This document shows, in pieces, positions 17,239 to 25,255 of a stretch of DNA of 64,000 bases. Where the stretch lies: positions 1-64,000 of the forward strand of contig JANLQJ010000066.1 in assembly GCA_031367715.1 (NCBI GenBank). Reading direction: 5' to 3'. The DNA comes from JANYHF01 sp031367715. GTDB taxonomy: Bacteria > Pseudomonadota > Alphaproteobacteria > Rhizobiales > Hyphomicrobiaceae. The stretch's first letter is position 1. Each line of letters begins with the position of its first letter. The translations under genes and the position numbers were made by a program. The notes beneath the pieces are model-generated. The model saw nothing but the letters and a program-made list of their open reading frames with translations. It was not told the DNA's origin and did not search any database.

Positions 17239-17952
17239 TCAAGCCGCAAACGGTGTTTGCCCAACCAGGGTAACACCCTCGGTGGAAACCGCGCAGGCAT
17301 AGGCCAGCGCTTCGACGCCAGCCTGGCGGGCCCTGGCGAATCCGGCGGCATAGGCCGGGTCGAGATCGGGAGCGAGCTGGAAGCGGCTGACATCGCCGCG
17401 CTGGATCAGGTAGACCATCACCGCGCGGTGGCCTTCGGCGACCATTTGCGTCAATTCCACCAGATGCTTGGCGGCCCGCTCGCTGACGCAGTCGGGAAAC
17501 TCGGCGAGCCCGCTCTGGCGGGACAGATGGACGTTTTTCACCTCCACATAGCAACGCTCGCCGGAAGGCTTTTCCAGCAGCAGATCGATGCGGCTGTTGA
17601 CGCCATATTTCACCTCGCGCCGCATTGTGGCATACCCGGCCAGTGCAGCCAACGCGCCGGCGGCAATACCCTCTTCGACAATCCTGTTCGGCAGGCTGGT
17701 GTTGATGCCAACCAACTGCGGGCCATGGCCTAGATCGTGCTCGGTCAGCTCCCAGGCATGGGGATATTTGCGCGTCGCGCTGGCATGGCGCGACAACCAG
17801 ACCTTGCAGCCCGGCGCGCTCAGCCCCATCATGGTGCCGGTGTTGGGGCAAGACGCGGTGATCTCACAGCCGTCATCCAGGCGCACATCGGCCAGAAAGC
17901 GTTTGTAGCGCTTGATCAGGGTACCACGAAAAAGGGGACCGGGAAACTTCAT
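17239..17952 (-). CDS. sfsA: DNA/RNA nuclease SfsA
   Basis: 237 residues with the SfsA signatures FLADVRLDDG near the N-terminus, CPNTGTMMGL, and the PD-(D/E)xK-like core GVNSRIDLLLE...CYVEVKNVHL. The family was first linked to sugar fermentation in E. coli and is structurally a nuclease; the cellular role is uncertain. It is the first gene of sfsA-map-radC and divergent from the MoCF-domain gene at 18030, with about 77 bp between them for both promoters. Confidence 0.93.
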   Translation of the reverse strand: MKFPGPLFRGTLIKRYKRFLADVRLDDGCEITASCPNTGTMMGLSAPGCKVWLSRHASATRKYPHAWELTEHDLGHGPQLVGINTSLPNRIVEEGIAAGALAALAGYATMRREVKYGVNSRIDLLLEKPSGERCYVEVKNVHLSRQSGLAEFPDCVSERAAKHLVELTQMVAEGHRAVMVYLIQRGDVSRFQLAPDLDPAYAAGFARARQAGVEALAYACAVSTEGVTLVGQTPFAA

Positions 17953-18029
17953 CCCGGCGAGGTTAAGTGGGTGTCATCGAGCGGGCAAGCGGGTAGAATG
18001 CAAGGACCACCCGCGATGAGAGGCCAGTC

Positions 18030-18788
18030 ATGACGCTCGCAGCCAAGGATATTGTCACCGCCGCCGTGCTGGTGATCGGCGATGAGATCCTGTCGGGGCG
18101 CACCAAGGATAAGAATATCGGCTTCATAGCCGATCATCTGACGGCGATTGGCATACAACTCAAAGAGGTGCGCATCGTCCCCGATGAGGAGGATGAGATC
18201 GTCACCGGACTGAACGCGTTGCGCGGCCGCTTCGATTATGTGTTTACAACTGGCGGCATCGGCCCGACTCATGACGACATCACGGCCGACGCGATTGCCA
18301 AGGCGTTCGGCGTCGGCATCGACATCGACCCGCGCGCGGTCGCCGTCATGCGCCCGCATTATGAGAGCCGGGGCCTGGACTTCACGCCTGGCCGGATGCG
18401 CATGGCCCGCCTCCCCGCCGGCGCCGAACTGGTCGACAATCCGGTTTCCAAGGCGCCGGGTTTCATGGTTGGCAATGTGGTGGTGATGGCGGGCGTGCCG
18501 AACATCATGCAGGCGATGCTGCTGGCGGTAACGCCAAAACTCACCACCGGCAAGCGCATGCTGTCGGTGGCGCTCACCGTGCGGCGTCCGGAAAGCGAGA
18601 TCGCCGAACTGTTCGCCAATGTCCAAAAGGACTTCCCTGACGTGCCGATGGGCAGCTACCCGTTCAGCGACGACATTGGCTACGGCGCCAATCTGGTGCT
18701 GCGCGCCATCGATGCGGATCGGCTTGAGGCGGCGCGGCTGGCGTTGGGCGCCAGGCTGACGGCCGTAGGCATTACAGGCACCCCATGA
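18030..18788 (+). CDS. Molybdopterin-binding (MoCF) domain protein, CinA-N-like
   Basis: 252 residues with the MoCF fold of CinA/MogA relatives: AAVLVIGDEILSGRTKDKN, FDYVFTTGGIGPTHDDIT, and GFMVGNVVVMAGVPNIMQAML. It lacks the C-terminal CinA deamidase domain, so it corresponds to the short 'competence/damage-inducible protein A' form common in alphaproteobacteria. The reaction is not established; an ADP-ribose-pyrophosphatase-like activity is known for full CinA. GAGAGG precedes the ATG. The stop overlaps the ATG of the NnrU gene by four bases. Confidence 0.9.
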   Translation: MTLAAKDIVTAAVLVIGDEILSGRTKDKNIGFIADHLTAIGIQLKEVRIVPDEEDEIVTGLNALRGRFDYVFTTGGIGPTHDDITADAIAKAFGVGIDIDPRAVAVMRPHYESRGLDFTPGRMRMARLPAGAELVDNPVSKAPGFMVGNVVVMAGVPNIMQAMLLAVTPKLTTGKRMLSVALTVRRPESEIAELFANVQKDFPDVPMGSYPFSDDIGYGANLVLRAIDADRLEAARLALGARLTAVGITGTP

Positions 18789-19348
18789 CATTTTTTATCG
18801 CCGGTCTCGTCGTTTTTCTGGGCATCCATCTGGTGCCGACGGTCCCTGCCTTGCGCCAGAGATTGGCAACCCAACTTGGCCAAGGCGGCTATATGGCGGT
18901 GTTTTCGCTGCTCTCGCTGGCCGGGCTGTTGCTCATCATCTACGGCTTCAACCTAAGCCCGACGATCCCGATCTGGGCGCCGCCCACTTACATGCAGCCT
19001 GTCACGCGCCTGCTGATGCTGCCGGCCTTGATCCTGCTGGCGGCGGCCTATATCCCTTCGAACATTCGCAACGCCGTGCGGCACCCGATGCTGCTGGCCA
19101 TTGTGCTGTGGTCCTTGTTGCACCTGCTGGTGAACGGTGATCTTGCCGGCATGCTGTTGTTTGGCAGTGTCCTGGCTTACGGCATCTACGACTTTGCCTC
19201 GGTTAGGGCGCGGGCTGCGCTCGGGCCGTTGGGCACGCGCAGGGGTGGATTGCGAGGCGACGTCTTGGCCGTGGGGATTGGCGTGCTCGCCTTCGTGTTC
19301 CTATATTTTATCGGGCATCGTTGGCTGAGCAACATACCGCTTTTCTAG
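18785..19348 (+). CDS. NnrU family integral membrane protein
   Basis: 187 residues with five or six hydrophobic helices and the family motifs GIHLVPTVPALRQRL near the N-terminus and MLLAIVLWSLLHLLVNGDLAGMLLFG. NnrU was described in denitrifiers and is related to the NnrU/isoprenoid 'DUF' membrane family. No nitrogen-oxide genes are nearby, so a denitrification role should not be assumed. Translation is coupled to the MoCF gene by an ATGA overlap. Confidence 0.9.
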   Translation: MTFFIAGLVVFLGIHLVPTVPALRQRLATQLGQGGYMAVFSLLSLAGLLLIIYGFNLSPTIPIWAPPTYMQPVTRLLMLPALILLAAAYIPSNIRNAVRHPMLLAIVLWSLLHLLVNGDLAGMLLFGSVLAYGIYDFASVRARAALGPLGTRRGGLRGDVLAVGIGVLAFVFLYFIGHRWLSNIPLF

Positions 19349-19380
19349 ATCGACGTTGGCGGCTGAATGCAGCCCCGACT

Positions 19381-20223
19381 TCACGCCCCCGCGCCCTGCT
19401 GGATGTGGGCCGCCAGCCCGCGCCTGTGCATGCATTCCCAGGCCTCTTCGGCGGTGTCGACCATATCGAATAAGCCGAGATCGGCATGTTCGATCATGCC
19501 GTAATCGGCGATTGCCTTGAAGTTGATGACCTTGCTCCAATAGGCCTTGCCGACCAGCACCACCGGCATCATCGGCGCCTTCTTGGTCTGCTCTAGCGTC
19601 AGCAGTTCGAACATCTCGTCCATGGTGCCAAAGCCGCCAGGGAATACCGCAAGCGCGTTGGCGCGCATCACCAGATGCATTTTGCGCATGTTGAAATAGT
19701 GAAACAGAAAAGTCAGGCCGGGCGTCGTGTAGGGGTTGGGCGATTGCTCGTGCGGCAGCTGGATATTGAAGCCGATCGACGGTGCCCCCGCCTCGATCGC
19801 ACCCCGGTTGGCCGCCTCCATGATGCCAGGACCGCCGCCGGTGGCGATGACATTGTCGCGCACCGTGCCGTCGCCGTCGAGGGCGCCGCCGCGTTCCGAA
19901 ACGATCCGCCCGAGTTTGCGCGCTTCGGTGTACCAGGGGGCCAGCGCTGCCCGCGTCTTGGCGCGCTTGACCGCGTCCTTGCCCTTGGCCTCGCGCAGCA
20001 TCGTCTCGGCAGCTGCAGGCGAGGGAATGCGGGCGCTGCCGAACACGATCACGGTCGAGCGGATGCCAGCCTGGCGCAGCGCCAGCTCAGGCTTTTCGTA
20101 TTCCAGCGCGAAGCGGATGGCGCGCAGTTCGTCGCGCAATAGAAATTCGGTGTCCTCGACCGCCAGTACATAGCTTTTCATGTTGGCCTGGGGGATAGGG
20201 GCCGCAGCGTTATGGTCTTTCAT
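19381..20223 (-). CDS. LOG family protein (TIGR00730-like)
   Basis: 280 residues of the lysine-decarboxylase-like Rossmann fold, containing IVFGSARIPSP, ATGGGPGIMEAANRGA and the diagnostic AVFPGGFGTMDEMFELLTLEQ. LOG proteins with PGGxGTxxE are cytokinin riboside 5'-monophosphate phosphoribohydrolases or related nucleotide hydrolases. The long N-terminal part (about 55 residues) marks the larger bacterial subfamily. The start at 20223 is chosen because AAGGA lies seven bases upstream. It follows the DMT-type gene by 22 bases. Confidence 0.9.
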   Translation of the reverse strand: MKDHNAAAPIPQANMKSYVLAVEDTEFLLRDELRAIRFALEYEKPELALRQAGIRSTVIVFGSARIPSPAAAETMLREAKGKDAVKRAKTRAALAPWYTEARKLGRIVSERGGALDGDGTVRDNVIATGGGPGIMEAANRGAIEAGAPSIGFNIQLPHEQSPNPYTTPGLTFLFHYFNMRKMHLVMRANALAVFPGGFGTMDEMFELLTLEQTKKAPMMPVVLVGKAYWSKVINFKAIADYGMIEHADLGLFDMVDTAEEAWECMHRRGLAAHIQQGAGA

Positions 20224-20245
20224 GATGGTCCTTGGCGGCGGGGGT

Positions 20246-20683
20246 TTAAACCGTGAGGGATCGACCGTAGGTCCATAGCGCAATCGACGCCACTGCCAGC
20301 CCCATGGCGACGATCTGGTAAAAGTTCAGCTGTTCGCGGAACACGAAGACGCCCACGCCCAGCGACGTGGTCAGAATCGAAAGCGTAGCATAGAGCGCAT
20401 ATTGCGATGCGCCGTAGCCCGAATAGAGCAGATAGAAGCCGAGGAAGGTGACAAAGAAGCCGCCGCCGCCAAGCAGCATGCTGCCGGCGTTGGCCGTCAC
20501 ATAGCTGAGATTACCCGGTGACTGCCAGGCCAGGGTTGCTATCAGGAACATCACGCAACCGCTGCCGACGCAGCCCAGCATGTAAAGAAACGGGTTGGGC
20601 GAGTGCGTCGCGACGCGCTGGCCGTAGACGAACAGCGCGTTGCCGCAGGCGGCCATGAAGGCGATGGCGAGGGGCTTCCACAT
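20246..20683 (-). CDS. Small EamA/DMT-type membrane protein, four helices
   Basis: 145 residues from MWKPLAIAFMAACGNALFVYGQ, with about four membrane helices and an EamA-half-like C-terminus (LYATLSILTTSLGVGVFVFREQLNFYQIVAMGLAVASIALW). Proteins of this size in the DMT superfamily act as dimers; the substrate is unknown. An open frame continues upstream to 20809 but reads through non-conserved sequence, so the ATG at 20683 is chosen. The upstream region holds a strong hairpin (20822-20875) that may regulate it. LOG lies directly downstream. Confidence 0.75.
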   Translation of the reverse strand: MWKPLAIAFMAACGNALFVYGQRVATHSPNPFLYMLGCVGSGCVMFLIATLAWQSPGNLSYVTANAGSMLLGGGGFFVTFLGFYLLYSGYGASQYALYATLSILTTSLGVGVFVFREQLNFYQIVAMGLAVASIALWTYGRSLTV

Positions 20684-21225
20684 GGGTGACTGGGCTTTCG
20701 GGGTTGAGGGCAGTTCGCATCGATAGCGGCAAAAGGCGCCGAATTGAAGCGAGCTGGCAACGCGCCCCGGCGGCCGGCTCGCGGAACGCGAGTCGCCGTA
20801 CCCAAACAAAAACGGGAGCGCGGGCGCCGAAAGGCCGCGTTAAGGTAGTGGTAGTGGTGCAGCCTTTCGGCGCCCATGCTGCGGAGATTTCGGCCGGAAC
20901 GCGCTCTTCCGTATGGGCCCCTGGGAACCACCGTGGTTCTTTGCTCCCACCCGTGCAGCGGCCTTCGCACCCGCCGGCCCTCCAGGCATCCTGCAGGAGT
21001 CACCCCCAGAACCCTCCCGGCCACCGCCGTCTTATCCCACATGTCCGACGGTCGACACGTCCCGTAGTGGAGTAAGATGGTGGGAACATTATAGGTGTCT
21101 AAAGTAATTTTATATTACAAATAATATATCATAGTCAATAAACAGTATTGTACTTCGAAACGACACGTATAACGGCGTCGGGGCCGGCCGCGATGACGAT
21201 GCCATTGGCAGGGCAGCGCGAGACG
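20684..21225. other. Intergenic region with strong hairpins and an AT-rich end
   Basis: No protein is supported here. Bases 20822-20835 (GGGCGCCGAAAGGC) pair perfectly with 20862-20875 around a 26-base loop, and on the minus strand a T-run (TTTTTGTTT) follows about ten bases beyond. At about 20930-20945, GAACCAC-C-GTGGTTC forms another hairpin. Bases 20900-21070 are GC-rich and structured in a way that would fit an untranslated RNA. Bases 21085-21170 are strikingly AT-rich against the local background. A Rfam covariance scan would settle whether an ncRNA is present. Confidence 0.5.
20770..20877 (-). promoter_or_regulatory. Possible attenuator upstream of the small DMT gene
   Basis: Read on the minus strand, ATGGGCGCCGAAAGG is followed by CACCACTACCACTACC, then the second hairpin arm GCCTTTCGGCGCCC and, ten bases later, a T-run. 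In one frame the repeat codes His-His-Tyr-His-Tyr, in another five Thr. In the third it codes Leu/Pro with a TAA exactly at the base of the second arm. The arrangement is that of a leader-peptide attenuator, but no frame combines a start, a ribosome-binding site and a stop convincingly. The target would be the DMT-LOG gene pair. Confidence 0.35.
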
Positions 21226-22644
21226 CTATGGCAGCCACTGCATAAACTTCACCAGGCCTTGCGTGCGCTTGCTGAACAGGGTCGGTGCGTAATAGGCGCC
21301 GGCGGCGCGTTTGGAGATTTCCGACAAGGTTGGATACGGCGCTATGATGCCGGTCAGGTCGCGCATGCTCATCGACTTCTGCACCGCCAGTACCCAGGGC
21401 AGGATCAATTCGCCGGCGTGGCGGCCGACAATCGTTGAGCCGATGATCCGACCACTCTTGCCAGTCACCACCTTGATGAAACCCTCGGTCGCCCGCTCGG
21501 CCTGGGCGCGATCGTTTTCGGTTAGCGCCCATTGCGTGGCCTTGGCGCCGGCATCGGTTTTTTGCGCTTCGGCAAGCGTCTTGCCTACATGGGCCAGTTC
21601 GGGATCGGTGTAAGTGACCCAGGGCACGGCCTTGTAGTCGACCTTGGCCGGAATGTTGAACAGGGCGTTCCGCACCACTATGCCGGCGTGATAGCTCGCC
21701 ATATGCGTGAACTGATAGCCGCCGGCTACATCGCCGATGGCGAACACGCGCTTGTTGCTGGTGCGCAACCGGGCATCCACCTCGATGCCTTTGGCCGAGA
21801 ACGTGATGCCGGCCGCATCCAGGCCCAGATCGTTGACGTTCGGGCGGCGCCCGGCGGCAACCAGCAGATGCGTTCCCATGATGGTCTCGGCTTTGCCATT
21901 GCGGTTGATGCCGACCGCAACCCCATTGCCGGCCTGGCTGACGCCATCGACCTTGGCGCTCTCGATGATGGTCAGTCCCTCTTCCAGCAGGCGGGCCCGT
22001 ACCACTGCGACAGCGTCAGGATCGTCCTTGGGCATGATGCTGAAGGCTTCGATCACTGTCACTTTGCAACCCAAGCGGCGGTGCGCCTGTGCCATTTCGA
22101 TACCGATTGGCCCGCCGCCGATCACGATCAGATGGCCGGGCGCCTCGGTCAGATCGAAGATGGTTTCATTGGTGTAGGCCTTGACATCCTTGATGCCGGG
22201 GATCGGTGGCACAAAAGCCCTGGAACCAGTTGATACAACAAAGCGCCGCGCGGTGAGGCGCGTCCCCCCAGCCTCAAGCTCGCTCGGACTGACGAATTTT
22301 GCCGCCGCCTGGATGACATGGCAGCCAAGCTCGGTGAAGCGCGCGACCGAATCATGCGGTGCGATGGTGGCAATCACGCCATGCACATGCGCGTTGACCT
22401 TGGCAAAATCGATCGCGGGTTCGTGGCCGTTGACGCCGAAGCGCCCGGCACTGCGGATGGTCTGGGCTGCCTCACCCGCCGCGATCAACGCCTTGGAGGG
22501 CACGCAGCCATAATTAAGGCAGTCGCCGCCCATCTTGTGCTTTTCGATCAGCGCAACCTTGGCGCCGAGCTGAGCGGCTCCAGCCGCGACCGACAGGCCG
22601 CCAGAGCCGGCGCCGATGATGACGATGTCATAGGTGGTAGGCAT
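21226..22644 (-). CDS. FAD-dependent pyridine nucleotide-disulfide oxidoreductase, mercuric-reductase-like
   Basis: 472 residues. FAD site DIVIIGAGSGGLSVAAGAAQLG; redox-active disulfide GGDCLNYGCVPSKAL; NAD(P) site LIVIGGGPIGIEMAQAHRRLG; second FAD contact RVFAIGDVAGG. The C-terminal active-site stretch is IIAPYPTLSEISKRAA, where Lpd and Gor have HPT; this Tyr variant is typical of MerA-like proteins of unknown substrate. There is no merT, merP or merR and no N-terminal heavy-metal domain, so mercury detoxification is not supported. A monocistronic gene facing the structured region. Confidence 0.88.
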   Translation of the reverse strand: MPTTYDIVIIGAGSGGLSVAAGAAQLGAKVALIEKHKMGGDCLNYGCVPSKALIAAGEAAQTIRSAGRFGVNGHEPAIDFAKVNAHVHGVIATIAPHDSVARFTELGCHVIQAAAKFVSPSELEAGGTRLTARRFVVSTGSRAFVPPIPGIKDVKAYTNETIFDLTEAPGHLIVIGGGPIGIEMAQAHRRLGCKVTVIEAFSIMPKDDPDAVAVVRARLLEEGLTIIESAKVDGVSQAGNGVAVGINRNGKAETIMGTHLLVAAGRRPNVNDLGLDAAGITFSAKGIEVDARLRTSNKRVFAIGDVAGGYQFTHMASYHAGIVVRNALFNIPAKVDYKAVPWVTYTDPELAHVGKTLAEAQKTDAGAKATQWALTENDRAQAERATEGFIKVVTGKSGRIIGSTIVGRHAGELILPWVLAVQKSMSMRDLTGIIAPYPTLSEISKRAAGAYYAPTLFSKRTQGLVKFMQWLP

Positions 22645-22784
22645 GGTGACTCCCCGAAGGTGGCGTTTGCCAACATATAGGGAGAGCTACGTGAAGTATC
22701 GTAACACGGATGGTGTTTGCGCCCACAACTTCGCGTGAGGGCCGCAGTGGTCTCAATGCACGGCCGCGTTACCTGGCCGTAGCC

Positions 22785-23117
22785 TCAGACCGTGACCTTG
22801 GAATTGGCCGACCACAGATTGCCCTCGTCGCGGCGCTGCTCGATGAACAGGCGTTGGTAGGACCACATGTCGGTCGGGCAGTTCATGCTGGCCTGCTCAT
22901 AGGCCTTGAAGGAGAGGTGGCCGAGCCGACGGCGATCCGATGGCTTCCAGCTGTCAAGTATACTTTTACGCTGCGGGGCTTCGGCGACTTGTCGCAACAG
23001 CCAGTTGTCTTCGTTTGCATGCGCCTTGTACCGCATTCCATCTGCCTCCGTGGCACCTTCGATAGCCACGGGCAGTGCAAGAGGAAGGCCAGAGGGACCG
23101 GCAGCGGTGTCGCTCAT
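22785..23117 (-). CDS. Hypothetical protein, 110 residues
   Basis: I do not recognise a family. It starts ATG at 23117 with GAGG about eight bases upstream, 12 bases after the rfbD stop, so it is probably the second gene of an rfbD operon. The sequence is soluble and rich in charged and aromatic residues (WKPSDRRRLGHLSFKAYEQ, DMWSYQRLFIEQRRDEG), with no signal peptide or membrane segment. Bases 22645-22784, between it and the flavoprotein gene, hold nothing I can identify. Confidence 0.55.
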   Translation of the reverse strand: MSDTAAGPSGLPLALPVAIEGATEADGMRYKAHANEDNWLLRQVAEAPQRKSILDSWKPSDRRRLGHLSFKAYEQASMNCPTDMWSYQRLFIEQRRDEGNLWSANSKVTV

Positions 23118-23129
23118 GTGGAAACCTCG

Positions 23130-24020
23130 TCAGATTGGTTGCAGAAGTCTTGTCACGCAGGTTTCGACACCTTCCTGCCAGTTGGGCAGGCGCAGTCCGA
23201 ATGTGGCTTGGAGCCGGCTGCAGTCGAGGCGCGAATTGGCGGGCCGGGCGGCCGGCGTCGGATAGCTGGTGGCCGGGATCGGATCGACCCCGACGGCGGG
23301 GCCGCCGAGCGCGCGCGAACGGGCGAACAGTTCGGTGGCTAGTCCGTGCCAGGTGGTCTCACCGCTGCCGGCCGCATGATACAGGCCCCAGGCCGGGTCG
23401 TTATCGGGCCGCCCCGGCAGGCTGATCGCAAGATCGAGAATGGCGGCCGCCAGGTGCGGCGCGTAGGTGGGATTGCCGAGCTGATCAGCCACCACCTTGA
23501 GGCGTGGCCGCTCGGCCGCCAGGCGCAGCATGGTCTTGACGAAATTTTGCCCGAACGGGCTGTGCACCCAGGCGGTGCGCAAGATGACATGACGCCGATT
23601 GGCGGCAGCTACAACCTGTTCGCCAGCCAGCTTGGAGGTGCCGTAGACGTTGAGTGGGGCAGTGGGATCGCTCTCCAGATACGGCGTGGACTTGGCGCCA
23701 TCGAAGACATAGTCGGTCGAGATGTGAACGATTGGGATGCCGCGTGCCGCTGCCGCTCGGGCCAGCAAGCCGGCGCCGTCGCGGTTGAGCGCAAAGGCGG
23801 CATCCGGCTCGCTCTCGGCCCTGTCGACGGCGGTGTAGGCGGCGGTGTTGACGATCACGTCGGGAGTATTGTCGGCCAGCGAGCGCAGGATCGAGGGGTG
23901 CACGCACAGGTCCAGCGCCGGCCGTCCGATGCTGAGCGCGGAAATCTCAGGCCGGCGCGTCGCTGCCTCGGCCAAGGACCGTGCCAACTGTCCCTGCCAG
24001 CCTGTGATCAGTAAGCGCAT
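23130..24020 (-). CDS. rfbD: dTDP-4-dehydrorhamnose reductase RfbD family protein
   Basis: 296 residues of the extended SDR type. The N-terminus MRLLITGWQGQLARSL is an RmlD-style dinucleotide loop. VDRAESEPDAAFALNRDG, HISTDYVFDGAKSTPYLE, PLNVYGTSKLAGEQVV (YxxxK) and RTAWVHSPFGQNFVKTML are the RmlD family blocks. RmlD makes dTDP-L-rhamnose, but rfbABC are absent, so it could act on another dTDP-sugar. The ATG at 24020, with GGGAGACAGG upstream, is preferred; the frame runs on to 24263 without homology. Confidence 0.88.
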   Translation of the reverse strand: MRLLITGWQGQLARSLAEAATRRPEISALSIGRPALDLCVHPSILRSLADNTPDVIVNTAAYTAVDRAESEPDAAFALNRDGAGLLARAAAARGIPIVHISTDYVFDGAKSTPYLESDPTAPLNVYGTSKLAGEQVVAAANRRHVILRTAWVHSPFGQNFVKTMLRLAAERPRLKVVADQLGNPTYAPHLAAAILDLAISLPGRPDNDPAWGLYHAAGSGETTWHGLATELFARSRALGGPAVGVDPIPATSYPTPAARPANSRLDCSRLQATFGLRLPNWQEGVETCVTRLLQPI

Positions 24021-24270
24021 CGACCTGTCTCCCGCGCAGACCCAGCCAGGCCGGATCATCGCATCTGTGGTGCCGGGGCAACGGCAAGTCCGTTCGGGAC
24101 CACCAACTTGATCATCGCCCTCGATGGTAAACCCATCGTTAACCAATGTCCGACATCTCATTCTAAGCAGGCTGAGCACTGAGTCGGGGGTGCTTAACCG
24201 GGCCTTATCAAGTCGCGCCGTAGTATCGGTAACACTTGGTGATTCTTCGAACCAGCAGGCCACACCTCAG

Positions 24271-25167
24271 ATGCTCGGACATGCCTTCAGCCCGAACAAG
24301 CCGCAATCGCTGCTCAGCGAGTATTCCAATCTGCTGGGCGATGCGATCTTGCGCCACCGGGCCAAGATTGCCGAGAAATCGGCGCGCATGGAGGCCGAAC
24401 TCGCCAATAAGCTGAAGAGCGAGTTCATCGCCAATATGAGCCATGAGCTCAGGACGCCGCTGAACACCATCATCGGCTTTTCGCGCCTGATCGGCGAGCA
24501 TGAAAAGCGCCAGCTCACCAAAGAGAACATCGGCGAATACTCCGGCTTGATTCAGGAAGCGGCCAAGCATCTGCTGGCCATCATCAACGACATTCTGGAA
24601 ATCTCCAAGATCCAGGCCGGCAAGTTCACGCTTGATCTGCATGAGCTGCATATCGACGAGGTTCTCTCCTCCTGCCTGTCCTTCTTCAAGGTGACGGCGC
24701 TCGATGCCAAGGTGACGCTGATCCAGGACGTCTCTATGGACCTTCCGCAGGTCAAGGGCGATCCGGTCAAGCTCAAGCAGATCATCATGAACCTGCTATC
24801 CAATGCCATCAAATTCACCCCCGAAGGCGGCCGCGTCACCTTGCGCGCCGTCGCCGACCTCGACGGCCAGGTTCGCGTCAGTGTGCGCGATACCGGCATC
24901 GGCATGTCGGAAGAAGAAGTCATCGTCGCCATGCTGCCGTTCGGGCAGGTGGACGGTGGACGCTCGCGCATGCGCGAAGGCACCGGGCTCGGCCTGCCGA
25001 TCGCCAAGGCGCTGGTCGAACTGCATGGCGGTGTGATGAGCATCAAGAGCGCCAAGGGTCAAGGTACGGAAGTTGCGTTGGTGCTGCCGCCATCGGCCAG
25101 CGTGACACCAAGTGTACGGTCAATTTTGGGGGAGATGGCGCGCGGCGCAATGCAGCCGGGCGTGTGA
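24271..25167 (+). CDS. Soluble sensor histidine kinase
   Basis: Has a complete kinase core: H-box EFIANMSHELRTPLNTIIGFSRLI, N-box QIIMNLLSNAIKFTPEGG, G1 VRDTGIGMSEEE, G2 REGTGLGLPIAKALVELHGG. There is no transmembrane segment or recognisable sensory domain, only a short helical region (AEKSARMEAELANKLKS) before the H-box, so it must sense a cytoplasmic signal or act with partners. No response regulator is adjacent. An in-frame start at 24124 would add 49 residues of unlikely composition, so the ATG at 24271 (298 residues) is preferred, although no clear ribosome-binding site precedes either. Confidence 0.88.
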   Translation: MLGHAFSPNKPQSLLSEYSNLLGDAILRHRAKIAEKSARMEAELANKLKSEFIANMSHELRTPLNTIIGFSRLIGEHEKRQLTKENIGEYSGLIQEAAKHLLAIINDILEISKIQAGKFTLDLHELHIDEVLSSCLSFFKVTALDAKVTLIQDVSMDLPQVKGDPVKLKQIIMNLLSNAIKFTPEGGRVTLRAVADLDGQVRVSVRDTGIGMSEEEVIVAMLPFGQVDGGRSRMREGTGLGLPIAKALVELHGGVMSIKSAKGQGTEVALVLPPSASVTPSVRSILGEMARGAMQPGV

Positions 25168-25255
25168 ACATATTTCCTGCGCTTGGGATCGGAAATCGGG
25201 GCTTCGATTGTCGACCAAGGCGCAATAGCGGGATCCTATTCGGGGGCAACTGACA

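Noticed and set aside
20686..21075. A plus-strand frame with a run of Val codons (VKVVVVV) that could suggest an ilv-type leader.
   Set aside because: No plus-strand biosynthetic gene follows it; the next plus-strand gene is 3 kb away.
21226..22644. A mercury-resistance function for the MerA-like flavoprotein.
   Set aside because: There is no merR/T/P, no N-terminal metal-binding domain and no C-terminal vicinal cysteine pair.
22785..23117. Possible NDUFS4-type complex I subunit for the 110-residue unknown protein.
   Set aside because: None of the expected NDUFS4 sequence blocks are visible; left as hypothetical.
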